64,000 nucleotides of DNA, from contig JAQYCQ010000039.1 of NCBI GenBank assembly GCA_028724585.1, forward strand, positions 1 to 64,000. The letters run 5' to 3'. The stretch comes from Bacillota bacterium. Its GTDB lineage: Bacteria > Bacillota > Clostridia > Peptostreptococcales > Anaerovoracaceae. Under the pieces are notes generated by a model. It worked only from the letters and a program-made list of their open reading frames with translations. It searched no databases and was not told where the DNA came from. The translations under genes and the position numbers were made by a program. Shown here in pieces: positions 44,454-52,213 of the stretch (within the stretch, counting starts at the first letter, position 1; the number at the start of each line of letters is the position of its first letter).

Positions 44454-44981
44454 ATGGACGCGGAGAGCAGAAGGAAGAAGATAATTGAATTTCTCAGCGG
44501 CGCGGACAAGCCAGTCAGCGCGTCGAAGATAGCGAAGGAATTCAAGGTAAGCAGGCAGATAATCGTCGGTGACGTAGCTTTGATAAGGGCGGCAGGCACG
44601 GAGATAGAGGCGACTCCGCGCGGCTATATACTGCGCGGCAGGGAGGAACAGAATGACAGCAGCGGCATAGTCAGGCGCGTGGCGTCGAAGCATACGGCTG
44701 AACAGATGCAGGACGAGCTCTACACCATCGTCGACAACGGCTGCACAGTCATAGATGTTATCGTGGAGCATCCGGTATACGGCCAGCTGGCAGGATCGCT
44801 CCATCTCAAGAGCCGCTACGATGTGGACCAGTTCATAGAGAAGGTAGAGAAGTCAGACGCTCTGCCCCTTTCCTTCCTCACTGAGGGTATACACCTGCAT
44901 ACTCTGTCCTGTCCGGACGAGGCTTCATGGGAGCGGGTCAGGGACCAGCTGGAGAAAAAAGGCTATCTGCTGGACAGATAG
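44454..44981 (+). CDS. niaR: NiaR-type niacin-responsive repressor (HTH-3H)
   Basis: This 175-residue protein has an N-terminal helix-turn-helix (DKPVSASKIAKEFKVSRQIIVGDVALIRAAG) and a C-terminal 3H domain with its conserved His residues in KHTAEQMQ, VEHPVYGQLAG and EGIHLHTL. NiaR binds nicotinic acid through this metal-containing domain and represses NAD synthesis or niacin uptake genes. The ATG follows AAAGAGG. A palindrome overlaps its promoter and a second one lies in the promoter of the next gene, so the transporter is the likely target. Confidence 0.9.
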   Translation: MDAESRRKKIIEFLSGADKPVSASKIAKEFKVSRQIIVGDVALIRAAGTEIEATPRGYILRGREEQNDSSGIVRRVASKHTAEQMQDELYTIVDNGCTVIDVIVEHPVYGQLAGSLHLKSRYDVDQFIEKVEKSDALPLSFLTEGIHLHTLSCPDEASWERVRDQLEKKGYLLDR

Positions 44982-45011
44982 CAGCATCAAAAAACAGAAA
45001 AAACTTTACAC

Positions 45012-45042
45012 AATATTCCGGTGACCAGCCGGAATATTTTTT
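45012..45042 (+). terminator. Rho-independent terminator of niaR
   Basis: AATATTCCGG (45012-45021) pairs with CCGGAATATT (45029-45038), followed by TTTT. Confidence 0.85.
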
Positions 45043-45088
45043 GTTATCTTGGATTTTAAAAAATAATTTAGTTTACGTGAGCAAGCAG

Positions 45089-45148
45089 TTGACAAACGAG
45101 AACAGCTCTTCTATAATCGACATCAACGTATTGTCATGTGTCAAGACA
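45089..45148 (+). promoter_or_regulatory. Consensus promoter with NiaR-like operator
   Basis: TTGACA (45089-45094), exactly 17 bases, TATAAT (45112-45117) is a perfect sigma-70 promoter. GTGTC-AA-GACAC (45138-45149) lies about 15 bases after the expected transcript start and shares TGTC-NN-GACA with the niaR operator. Such placement suits repression by roadblock. Confidence 0.75.
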
Positions 45149-45209
45149 CGTAGCAATACAATTCCGTTTTTATTTAATCATCAGGTTTATTTACATAGGA
45201 GAGTGTATC

Positions 45210-46367
45210 ATGGAGAATTTCAAGGCGTTCATGAAACGCAAAAATATCGAGATCTCCCTCAAGCGCTACGGCATCGACGCGCTCGGCGCCATGGCTCAGG
45301 GACTTTTCTGCTCGCTGCTGATCGGTACTATCATCAATACCCTCGGCACACTGTTTCACATCGGCTTCCTCACAGCCACAGTAGCGACTATCGCCGGAAC
45401 GGACTATACAGTCGGCGGGCTCACTATGGCTATGAGCGGCCCGGCTATGGCTGTCGCCATCGGATACGCCCTGCAGTGTCCTCCGATGGTCCTGTTCTCG
45501 CTGGTAGCTGTAGGCTTCGCTTCTAACGCCCTGGGCGGAGCGGGCGGCCCTCTGGCAGTCCTCTTCGTCGCTATCATCACTGCCGAGGTTGGCAAGATGG
45601 TCTCCGGCGAAACTAAGGTCGACATACTGGTAACACCGCTCGTCACAGTAGGCGTAGGTGTTTTCTTCTCCTGGCTGCTGGCTCCGGCGCTGGGAAAGCT
45701 GGCGATGATGGTAGGAACCTTCATCATGTGGGCTACAGATCTGCAGCCTTTCCTGATGGGGATCCTTGTTTCAGTAGTAGTAGGCATAGCCCTGACCCTG
45801 CCTATCTCCTCCGCGGCTATATGCGCCGCTCTGGGACTGACAGGCCTTGCCGGCGGAGCCGCCGTAGCAGGCTGTTGCGCTCAGATGGTGGGATTCGCTG
45901 TCATGTCATTTAAAGAAAACAGGTGGGGCGGCCTCGTCTCACAGGGTATCGGCACATCCATGCTGCAGATGCCTAATATAGTCAGGAATCCTCGCGTATG
46001 GATAGCGCCTACAGTCGCTTCGGCTATCACCGGCCCTATAGCGACCTGCGTGTTCCATCTCCAGATGAACGGCCCGGCAATCGACTCAGGCATGGGCACA
46101 TGCGGTCTCTGCGGACAGATAGGCGTATTCCAGGGCTGGCTGGCTGACATAGAAGCAGGAAAGATGGCAGCCATCACAGGCACAGACTGGCTGGGACTGA
46201 TCCTCATCAGCTTTGTTCTCCCGGCTGTCCTCGCTCCGCTCATCAACATGTTCTGCAGAAAGAAGGGCTGGGTAAAGGACGGAGACCTGACATTAGGTCC
46301 TGTACGCGCCAAGGAGGAAACTTCAGAAGAGATCCAGGCGCAGGGCGCTCAGCCGGCTGAAGCATAA
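45210..46367 (+). CDS. PTS EIIC-like membrane transporter, probably NiaR-controlled
   Basis: This 385-residue protein has about ten hydrophobic helices and matches the PTS_EIIC_2 group: LKRYGIDALGAMAQGLFCSLLIGTI-like start, GPAMAVAIGYAL and the TLPISSAAICAALGL segment. It has no EIIA or EIIB domain and none is encoded nearby, so sugar phosphorylation is doubtful. The ATG follows TAGGAGAG. The NiaR-like operator in its promoter and its position after niaR suggest uptake of niacin or a related compound; this is inference. A shared terminator follows at 46400. Confidence 0.8.
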   Translation: MENFKAFMKRKNIEISLKRYGIDALGAMAQGLFCSLLIGTIINTLGTLFHIGFLTATVATIAGTDYTVGGLTMAMSGPAMAVAIGYALQCPPMVLFSLVAVGFASNALGGAGGPLAVLFVAIITAEVGKMVSGETKVDILVTPLVTVGVGVFFSWLLAPALGKLAMMVGTFIMWATDLQPFLMGILVSVVVGIALTLPISSAAICAALGLTGLAGGAAVAGCCAQMVGFAVMSFKENRWGGLVSQGIGTSMLQMPNIVRNPRVWIAPTVASAITGPIATCVFHLQMNGPAIDSGMGTCGLCGQIGVFQGWLADIEAGKMAAITGTDWLGLILISFVLPAVLAPLINMFCRKKGWVKDGDLTLGPVRAKEETSEEIQAQGAQPAEA

Positions 46368-46399
46368 AAAGCGTACTCGTAAAAGTAAGAATGCATGAA

Positions 46400-46437
46400 A
46401 AAACCGGTCCGGACGTGTGTATGTCCGAACCGGTTTT
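46400..46437. terminator. Bidirectional terminator
   Basis: AAAACCGGTCCGGAC pairs with GTCCGAACCGGTTTT, with A-run and T-run on the two sides, between two convergent genes. Confidence 0.85.
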
Positions 46438-46465
46438 GCTATGCCTGGAAGATCCGCGTACCTGC

Positions 46466-46498
46466 GCGGGCTCCGCCCGCAATGTCAGCGGAGCTGAC
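46466..46498. repeat. Two-hairpin module variant (intergenic)
   Basis: GCGGGC-TCC-GCCCGC (46466-46480), 3 bases, then GTCAGC-GGA-GCTGAC (46484-46498). This is the same 33-bp design as 41597, with both arm pairs changed and still perfectly paired. Confidence 0.85.
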
Positions 46499-46503
46499 GC
46501 AGG

Positions 46504-46830
46504 CTAGTCCCAGCGGCCGTCGTTTATGCGCTCGCTCTTTTCTGTAGCGTACCAGTAATTGTACGCCATCATGTAGATCTCGACCTCGCGGTCGCTCTCG
46601 CATATGACGCTGACTTCCTTAGGATATTCGTTTTTCCTGAGGAAGTTTACGACCGCGTTCTCTATCCTGGTCGCGTCGCTGAACATATCAGAGTTCTGTT
46701 CTGTTTCTCCCGGCGCTCCGATCTCCAAAGCTTCAGCCTTGTCTGCAGCTGCTTTTTCCAGAGCCGCCTGGATGTCTTCAGTGAGGGCAGCGCTGCCCTT
46801 TGTGATCTTTATTCTCTCTTCCATATCCAT
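46504..46830 (-). CDS. Small acidic protein, unrecognised
   Basis: This 108-residue protein starts from the ATG at 46830 (MDMEERIKITKG), behind GAAAGG; a longer frame to 46923 has no ribosome site. It is acidic, with an Ala/Glu-rich helix (IQAALEKAAADKAEALE) and a C-terminal part predicted as mixed alpha/beta (NYWYATEKSERINDGRWD). I do not recognise a family. It is monocistronic and converges on the EIIC-like gene. Confidence 0.6.
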   Translation of the reverse strand: MDMEERIKITKGSAALTEDIQAALEKAAADKAEALEIGAPGETEQNSDMFSDATRIENAVVNFLRKNEYPKEVSVICESDREVEIYMMAYNYWYATEKSERINDGRWD

Positions 46831-46984
46831 TGGTAAAATGACCTTTCTCTTTTTATCAAAAGTGATCCGCGTATTCAGTCCATTGCTACATATTCTAACA
46901 CAGAAACATTGCTCCTTCGACATGATTTTCCCCGGCCGCGCAGACGGTATCGAATGCTAAAATTTCTGTTAAATGACCGGATAT

Positions 46985-47026
46985 GTTGTTTTAACAACAT
47001 ACATGCTTCTTTTTTTCAGTTATCAT
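46985..47026 (+). promoter_or_regulatory. FNR/CRP-geometry operator and candidate promoter 1
   Basis: GTTGTT-TT-AACAAC (46985-46998) is a perfect 14-bp palindrome centred at 46991.5. A TATCAT hexamer begins at 47021, which places the palindrome at about -41.5 and replaces a -35 box. Class II activation by a CRP/FNR-type protein is inferred. The transcript would be the structured RNA at 47060-47199. Confidence 0.55.
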
Positions 47027-47059
47027 CCGATCATAGGTTACAAATATAAGCAGTCACAG

Positions 47060-47199
47060 AAAAAACGCGCGGCGGACTTCAGTAAGATCATTGCTCCAGC
47101 CCTTCAGCCGCCGCGCCAGATCTCAGATTATCCTTCCATAGGATAATATACTTTCCTGGCGGCAGTGTCTCCTCCGAACAGAGGCGCTGCCGCTTTTTC
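47060..47199 (+). ncRNA. Structured RNA ending in a terminator
   Basis: Three successive stems can be drawn: GCGCGGCGG (47067-47075) with CCGCCGCGC (47108-47116); ATTATCCT / AGGATAAT (47127-47147); and the terminator stem GCGGCAGTGTCTC / GAGGCGCTGCCGC (47159-47193) followed by TTTTT. It contains no credible frame. It could be a small RNA or a leader whose readthrough enters asrABC. Confidence 0.45.
47159..47198 (+). terminator. Rho-independent terminator upstream of asrABC
   Basis: A 13 bp stem with two G-T pairs and a TTTTT tail, 400 bases before asrA. Confidence 0.75.
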
Positions 47200-47209
47200 G
47201 CGTGTTTTC

Positions 47210-47242
47210 GCGGCCTCCGGCCGCAGTGCGCGCGGAGCGCGC
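47210..47242. repeat. Two-hairpin module (intergenic)
   Basis: GCGGCC-TCC-GGCCGC (47210-47224), 3 bases, then GCGCGC-GGA-GCGCGC (47228-47242), directly between the terminator and the second operator. Confidence 0.8.
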
Positions 47243-47262
47243 GAAGAAAAATATATGTATTC

Positions 47263-47304
47263 GTTGTTGTAACAACATACCATTATTCTGTTAGATGATA
47301 TAAT
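47263..47304 (+). promoter_or_regulatory. FNR/CRP-geometry operator and promoter of asrABC
   Basis: GTTGTT-GT-AACAAC (47263-47276) is centred at 47269.5. TATAAT begins at 47299, so the operator sits at -41.5, and no -35 consensus is present. The same arms and distance occur at 46985. Activation by an FNR/CRP-family protein (HcpR-like by function of the operon) is inferred. Confidence 0.65.
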
Positions 47305-47323
47305 GAAATGAAAAACGGATCAG

Positions 47324-47380
47324 CCCCTGACAGCCGGAAGACTGCGGCGGATATCATGCCGCAGCGCTTTTGTTCAGGGG
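47324..47380 (+). other. Nested hairpin in the asrABC leader
   Basis: CCCCTGA (47324-47330) pairs with TCAGGGG (47374-47380) and encloses CTGCGGC / GCCGCAG (47342-47364). It lies ~15 bases after the expected transcript start. No T-run follows, so it is not a terminator. Confidence 0.5.
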
Positions 47381-47603
47381 TACTATCACAGACAGGCTAT
47401 AGCGTTAAATTTATCTATATTTATTCCCTGTCGATATTTAACGTCAGTGAGCTTGTTGCGGATACGTTTTTACAATACAATTAAAACAGGAAAGTATGAT
47501 ATTTTAAAGAGCGTTGAAAGACTTTCGGAAACAGCATGCTCGGCTTTTTCGGCAGTTTCAGGAAAACTTCGCGCGGCAGTCGGTAACTAGGAGGAAAACT
47601 GCT

Positions 47604-48623
47604 ATGGGATACCGAATGGACAGAACGGAGTGGAAAGCGGTGTTCGACGAGCTCGGTAAGACTTACCGTCTCTTCGCGCCGGTCCGTAAGATCGGGGAAG
47701 GACGTTTTACGGATGTTGATGTCATCCGCTATGATTTCGTGGAAGACCCGGACGAGATCGTATGGGATGAAAGATCTGATTATTCCTTCAAGGATTCTCT
47801 GATCCCGCTTTCAGAGACTATGTTCTTCTTTACTGAGGATCAGGTAAAGGAGGCTTCCATCGATGAGAGACCAGTCATAGTATTCCTGAGGCCGTGTGAC
47901 CTTAACGCGGTTAAAAGGCTCGACCAGATGTATATGGACAACGGTCCGGATAACGACTGGTTCTACGAGCGCAGGAGAAACAAGATCAGCTTCGCCCTTA
48001 TGGGCTGCGACAGGGCGTGTGAAAATTCGTTCTGCGTAGACATGGGAGCAAACAAGAGCGACGAGTACGCTTTTTCAATCGATATGGAAGGGGACGGATT
48101 CGTTTCTGACGTAAAGGACGAGAAATTCGTTAAGGCGTTCGCGGACCACGCTGGTTCGGAACAGGCTGTAGAGCCTCACTATATCACCGAGAGCGAGTAT
48201 CATGTAGAGCGTCCTGAGGATGTGCCGCTTTCGATATTCAATGACGAGATGTGGGACGAGTACACAAGGCGCTGCATTAACTGCGGCCGCTGCAATTTCG
48301 TATGTCCTACATGCACATGCTTTACTACCCAGGATGTTTTCTATACAGATAACGGCAGGGTAGGAGAGCGCAGAAGAGTCAACGCTTCATGCATGGTAGA
48401 CGGTTACACGGACGTAGCCGGCGGACTCCAGTTCAGGAAAACGAACGGCGAGCGTATGCGTTTCAAGGTACTGCACAAGGTATATGATTTCCGCAAACGC
48501 TTCGGATATGACATGTGCGTAGGCTGCGGCAGGTGCGATTCCGTATGTCCTGAGTACATATCTTTCGCTAACTGCATAAACAAACTGAACAGACGCGTAG
48601 AGGAACTGGAGGCTGAGAAATAA
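47604..48623 (+). CDS. asrA: Anaerobic sulfite reductase subunit A
   Basis: This 339-residue iron-sulfur protein of the AsrABC complex reduces sulfite to sulfide in the cytoplasm of anaerobes. The C-terminal half has two ferredoxin-type clusters: CINCGRCNFVCPTCTCF and CVGCGRCDSVCPEYISF. An extra Cys group lies at CDRACENSFC. The ATG at 47604 follows TAGGAGG; a longer frame from 47514 lacks a ribosome site. It overlaps asrB by one base. AsrA passes electrons to the other subunits. Confidence 0.95.
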   Translation: MGYRMDRTEWKAVFDELGKTYRLFAPVRKIGEGRFTDVDVIRYDFVEDPDEIVWDERSDYSFKDSLIPLSETMFFFTEDQVKEASIDERPVIVFLRPCDLNAVKRLDQMYMDNGPDNDWFYERRRNKISFALMGCDRACENSFCVDMGANKSDEYAFSIDMEGDGFVSDVKDEKFVKAFADHAGSEQAVEPHYITESEYHVERPEDVPLSIFNDEMWDEYTRRCINCGRCNFVCPTCTCFTTQDVFYTDNGRVGERRRVNASCMVDGYTDVAGGLQFRKTNGERMRFKVLHKVYDFRKRFGYDMCVGCGRCDSVCPEYISFANCINKLNRRVEELEAEK

Positions 48624-49417
48624 TGAGCAAAAACGAATACCTGCCTTTCTCTTCAAAGCTGCAGGATCTGATAAAACACAACGACGCGGAGTGGACTTTC
48701 CGCTTCACTTATGTCGGACCGTGCAAGCCGGGACAGTTCTTTATGGTTTCTGTTCCTAAAGTAGGCGAATCACCTATCTCCGTCAGCGGAATAGGCGAAG
48801 ATTATGTAGACCTTACCATCAGGAAGGTCGGAAAAGTAACTGACTGGCTCTTCGAAAACATGAAGCCGGGCGACGGACTTTTCCTCCGCGGACCTTACGG
48901 AAACGGATTCGATCCGGAGATGTTCGCGGACGGGGAGCTTATCATAGTTGCCGGCGGATCGGCAGTCAGCCCAATAAGGGGTGTCGTACAGTACCTGTGC
49001 ACTCTTCCTGACGCCAGCGACAAGCATGTCATCACAGGCTTCAAGAACCCTGACGAGATCCTGTTCAGGGATGACCTCAAGGTGTGGAAAGACCACGTCG
49101 ACCTGACAGTTACAGTAGACGGAGCGCCTGAAGGCTACGAGGGAAATATCGGAATGGTCACTAAGTATATCCCTCTCCTCGAAGTAAAAGATATCAAGAA
49201 ATGCAAAGCCATCGTAGTAGGCCCTCCTCCTATGATCAAATTCTCGATCATAGAGCTGGTAAAGAGAGGCTTCGACGAGGAAAACGTATGGATCTCCGAT
49301 TCCCGCCGCATGTGCTGCGGAATGGGCAAGTGCGGACACTGCAGGATCAACTCCAAGTATGTCTGCATAGACGGACCTGTATTCAAGTTTACTGAGCACA
49401 GAGCGTTGATCGACTGA
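48623..49417 (+). CDS. asrB: Anaerobic sulfite reductase subunit B
   Basis: This 264-residue protein has a ferredoxin-reductase fold: FAD domain (PGQFFMVSVPKVGESPISVSG), NAD(P) domain (IIVAGGSAVSPIRGV ... IVVGPPPMIK) and a C-terminal 2Fe-2S motif CCGMGKCGHCRIN with a later Cys in YVCIDGPVF. It takes electrons from NAD(P)H for the complex. Its ATG overlaps the asrA stop codon, and asrC follows after 11 bases with GAGGAGG as ribosome site. Confidence 0.95.
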   Translation: MSKNEYLPFSSKLQDLIKHNDAEWTFRFTYVGPCKPGQFFMVSVPKVGESPISVSGIGEDYVDLTIRKVGKVTDWLFENMKPGDGLFLRGPYGNGFDPEMFADGELIIVAGGSAVSPIRGVVQYLCTLPDASDKHVITGFKNPDEILFRDDLKVWKDHVDLTVTVDGAPEGYEGNIGMVTKYIPLLEVKDIKKCKAIVVGPPPMIKFSIIELVKRGFDEENVWISDSRRMCCGMGKCGHCRINSKYVCIDGPVFKFTEHRALID

Positions 49418-49428
49418 GGAGGCTTGAC

Positions 49429-50415
49429 ATGGACACTAGCATCAGAGATATCGACAAGAAGAAATTCAAGAAATACGCTTTCCGTTACTCCAAGGAACGC
49501 GGCGAGACTGCTGCCCGCATACGTATTCCGGGCGGCCATATAGAGTATGAAAATCTGGAGAGGATAGCGAAGATCGCTGAAAAGTACGGAAACGGAACTA
49601 TCCACGTATCTCTCAGACAGGGAGTCGAGGTGCCGGGCATACCTCTCGAGAAGATGGAGGATGTCAAGGCTGAGCTGCAGCCTATCATCGACAGCATGAA
49701 CATAAATCAGGACAATCCTGGTGAGGGCTATTCCGCTTCAGGTACAAGAAACGTAATGGCCTGCATCGGCAAGCGTGTATGTCCGTTCGGCTGCTATGAC
49801 ACTACAGCCCTCGCCCAGAGGATAGAGAAGGCCATATTCCCTCACGACCTGCATGTCAAGGTAGCTATGACAGGCTGCTCAAACGACTGCGCCAAGGTCA
49901 GGATGCACGATTTCGGCATCATAGGCATGACAGAGCCTCAGTACAACAAGGGCCGCTGCGTAAACTGCGGAGCATGCGTCAAGTGGTGCCAGAAGCGTTC
50001 AGTAGGAGCCCTCGAGGTCGTAAACGGCAAGATAAAGAGAGATCCTAAGAAATGCGTCGGCTGCGGAGTCTGCGTAGCATACTGCCCGACAAGAGCATGG
50101 AGCAGGAGCAAGGAGCATTACTTCCGTCTCACTCTGCTCGGACGTACAGGCAAAAAGAACCCTCGTCTCGCGGAGGACTACATGAAGTGGGTCGATGAGG
50201 ATTCTATCGTCAAGATCATCAAGAATTCCTATGATTACTGCGAGAAATATATATCTCCGGAGGCTCCTGACAGAAAGGAACACATCGGATATATCGTGGA
50301 CCGTACAGGATTCGAGGAATTCGAGAAATATATCTTAAGAGATGTAGAGCTGGGCGAAAAGGTAGAGAAGAATCCTCGTCTCTACTGGGGCGGCAAGCAC
50401 TACGACAGGTGGTAA
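49429..50415 (+). CDS. asrC: Anaerobic sulfite reductase subunit C (siroheme subunit)
   Basis: This 328-residue catalytic subunit holds the siroheme/4Fe-4S ligand Cys pairs: CIGKRVCPFGCYD and AMTGCSNDCAKVRMHDFG. An inserted two-cluster ferredoxin domain follows (CVNCGACVKWCQKRSV, CVGCGVCVAYCPTRAW). It carries out the six-electron reduction of sulfite. It is the last gene of the operon; a terminator follows at 50463. With cyuA upstream, the organism can make sulfide from both sulfite and cysteine. Confidence 0.95.
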   Translation: MDTSIRDIDKKKFKKYAFRYSKERGETAARIRIPGGHIEYENLERIAKIAEKYGNGTIHVSLRQGVEVPGIPLEKMEDVKAELQPIIDSMNINQDNPGEGYSASGTRNVMACIGKRVCPFGCYDTTALAQRIEKAIFPHDLHVKVAMTGCSNDCAKVRMHDFGIIGMTEPQYNKGRCVNCGACVKWCQKRSVGALEVVNGKIKRDPKKCVGCGVCVAYCPTRAWSRSKEHYFRLTLLGRTGKKNPRLAEDYMKWVDEDSIVKIIKNSYDYCEKYISPEAPDRKEHIGYIVDRTGFEEFEKYILRDVELGEKVEKNPRLYWGGKHYDRW

Positions 50416-50462
50416 GACCAGGATCACGGACCTGACCCTGCTAAAAAGAATAGATCGGAAGA

Positions 50463-50494
50463 AACGGGACGTCTGCCGGGCGTCCTGTTTTTTT
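50463..50494 (+). terminator. Rho-independent terminator of asrABC
   Basis: ACGGGACG pairs with CGTCCTGT (one G-T pair), followed by seven T residues. Confidence 0.8.
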
Positions 50495-50528
50495 ACGCCA
50501 GAGATACTTTTACTGCCGTAAGGCAGTT

Positions 50529-50543
50529 GCGCGCGGAGCGCGC
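50529..50543. repeat. GGA-centred palindrome
   Basis: GCGCGC-GGA-GCGCGC, preceded by CTGCC-GTAA-GGCAG at ~50511. The remaining gap to NhaC holds a segment resembling 39352-39400. Confidence 0.6.
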
Positions 50544-50715
50544 GTAAATGGAAAAGATGCTATTCTACTATCCTAATTTTCCCTTGTCAAGACAATGTAT
50601 CATGGTACATAATTGGAAATGGAGAATTTTGATAAACTGCACAAGCTAATGGAAATTCCGGCTGAAAAAGTAGGATTTTACTTTCGGTATTTCCCGCGAA
50701 AGAGAGGAAATGTTT

Positions 50716-52095
50716 ATGGAAAACAAAGACGACGCGGCTCTGAAGCCGTCCGGCCAGCCTGAGATCGGCAAACCGGCGCCTAACGCCAAAGCGCTGTTCC
50801 CGATCCTGGTATTCCTTGTCCTTTATCTGGGACTCGGTATCTATTACACTTACATCCATCCGCTCAAGGGGCAGATGGGCTTCTATGTAATGTCCGTTGT
50901 CGTAGCCTTCGGCCTCGCCCTGATAGTGGCTTTCTGCCAGAACAGGAAGCTGTCCTTCGATGAGAAGATCCATATATGCGCCAGGGGCATAGGCGATGAC
51001 AACATAACGATAATGCTGTTCATATTCCTTATGGCTGGAGCCTTCAGCGGGCTGGCCAAGGAAGCGGGAGGCGTAGAGAGCACAGCCAATCTGCTGCTCA
51101 ACGCTATACCGGGGAGGTTCGCTATCCCGGGTCTGTTCGTCATAGCCTGCCTTATCTCCATGGCTATGGGTACTTCTGTAGGAACTATCACCGTGCTCGT
51201 GCCTATCGCTGCATCGGTAGCCCAGACGGCCGGTTTCAATCTGCCGCTCTGCGTAGGAACTGTTGTAGGCGGAGCCATGTTCGGCGACAACCTGTCCTTC
51301 ATTTCCGATACGACCATCGCGGCGACAAAGACCCAGGGCGTCGAGATGAAAGAGAAATTCAAGGCCAACCTGAAGATAGCCCTGCCGGCGGCAGCGGCCA
51401 CCTTCATAATACTGATAGTCATGGCGGTCATGGGCGGAGACGCTCATCTGGGCCACTACGATTTCAATCTGGCACTGGCTATGCCTTACTTCATCGTGCT
51501 CATACTTGCCCTGATCGGCATCAACGTTTTCATCGTGCTGGGCATAGGCGTAATCCTGTTCGCCATCTCCGGAGTATTCGTCGGATCTCTCAGCTTCGAT
51601 TCTGTATTCCTGTCCATGGGCTCAGGCACGTCCGGCATGTTTGAGACAATGATCGTAACCATCCTCGTAGCGTCTATCTCGGCTCTCATAGAGGCCCACG
51701 GAGGCTTTGAGTCTATACTCGGATTCATACGCCGCCATGCCCACGGCAAGCGCGGAGGAATGGCAGGCATCGGCATTCTGACCGGCATCATGGACGTATC
51801 TACCGCAAACAACACCGTAGCTATCGTCGTAGCCGCCCCTATCGCCAAGAACATCAGCGAAGAGTACGATATAGACCCGAGGCAGACAGCTTCCCTGCTT
51901 GATACCTGCTCCTGCATAATGCAGGGCATAATCCCTTACGGAGCCCAGCTGCTCATAGCGGCCAGCCTGTCCGGGATCTCCAGCGTATCCATAATCCGCT
52001 GGCTCTTCTATCCTTATCTGCTCCTCGTCGCGGTAGTCTGCTCTATAATCTTTACGCGCACCAAGCCTAAGAAAAAAGATAAGGAAGCCGCTTAG
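50716..52095 (+). CDS. nhaC: NhaC-family Na+/H+ antiporter
   Basis: This 459-residue membrane protein has ~11 helices and NhaC family segments: DDNITIMLFIFLMAGAF, the SMAMGTSVGTITVLVPIA stretch, GGAMFGDNLSFISDTTIAAT, and late MDVSTANNTVAIVVAAPIAK with QGIIPYGAQLLIAAS. It exchanges sodium for protons; some relatives exchange carboxylates or amino acids. The ATG at 50716 is preferred because AGAGAGG lies 8 bases upstream; ATG 50710 is too close to it. Confidence 0.88.
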   Translation: MENKDDAALKPSGQPEIGKPAPNAKALFPILVFLVLYLGLGIYYTYIHPLKGQMGFYVMSVVVAFGLALIVAFCQNRKLSFDEKIHICARGIGDDNITIMLFIFLMAGAFSGLAKEAGGVESTANLLLNAIPGRFAIPGLFVIACLISMAMGTSVGTITVLVPIAASVAQTAGFNLPLCVGTVVGGAMFGDNLSFISDTTIAATKTQGVEMKEKFKANLKIALPAAAATFIILIVMAVMGGDAHLGHYDFNLALAMPYFIVLILALIGINVFIVLGIGVILFAISGVFVGSLSFDSVFLSMGSGTSGMFETMIVTILVASISALIEAHGGFESILGFIRRHAHGKRGGMAGIGILTGIMDVSTANNTVAIVVAAPIAKNISEEYDIDPRQTASLLDTCSCIMQGIIPYGAQLLIAASLSGISSVSIIRWLFYPYLLLVAVVCSIIFTRTKPKKKDKEAA

Positions 52096-52139
52096 GATCA
52101 GTATCAGGAATGACTGAAAAATATCAATAATATATCTAC

Positions 52140-52171
52140 AAAGCCGGAGGCACTGCGTTTCCGGCTTTTTT
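52140..52171 (+). terminator. Rho-independent terminator of nhaC
   Basis: AAAGCCGGA pairs with TCCGGCTTT, followed by TTT. The stem is almost the same as the terminator at 54178. Confidence 0.85.
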
Positions 52172-52172
52172 C

Positions 52173-52187
52173 GTGCGCTCCGCGCAC
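52173..52187. repeat. TCC-centred palindrome
   Basis: GTGCGC-TCC-GCGCAC directly after the nhaC terminator. Confidence 0.65.
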
Positions 52188-52213
52188 AGGCTGACGCTGC
52201 TGCGCCGCGAATC

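Noticed and set aside
44428..44484. Short frame with ATG 44428 upstream of niaR
   Set aside because: It is out of frame with niaR, ends within the gene, and a better ribosome site serves ATG 44454.
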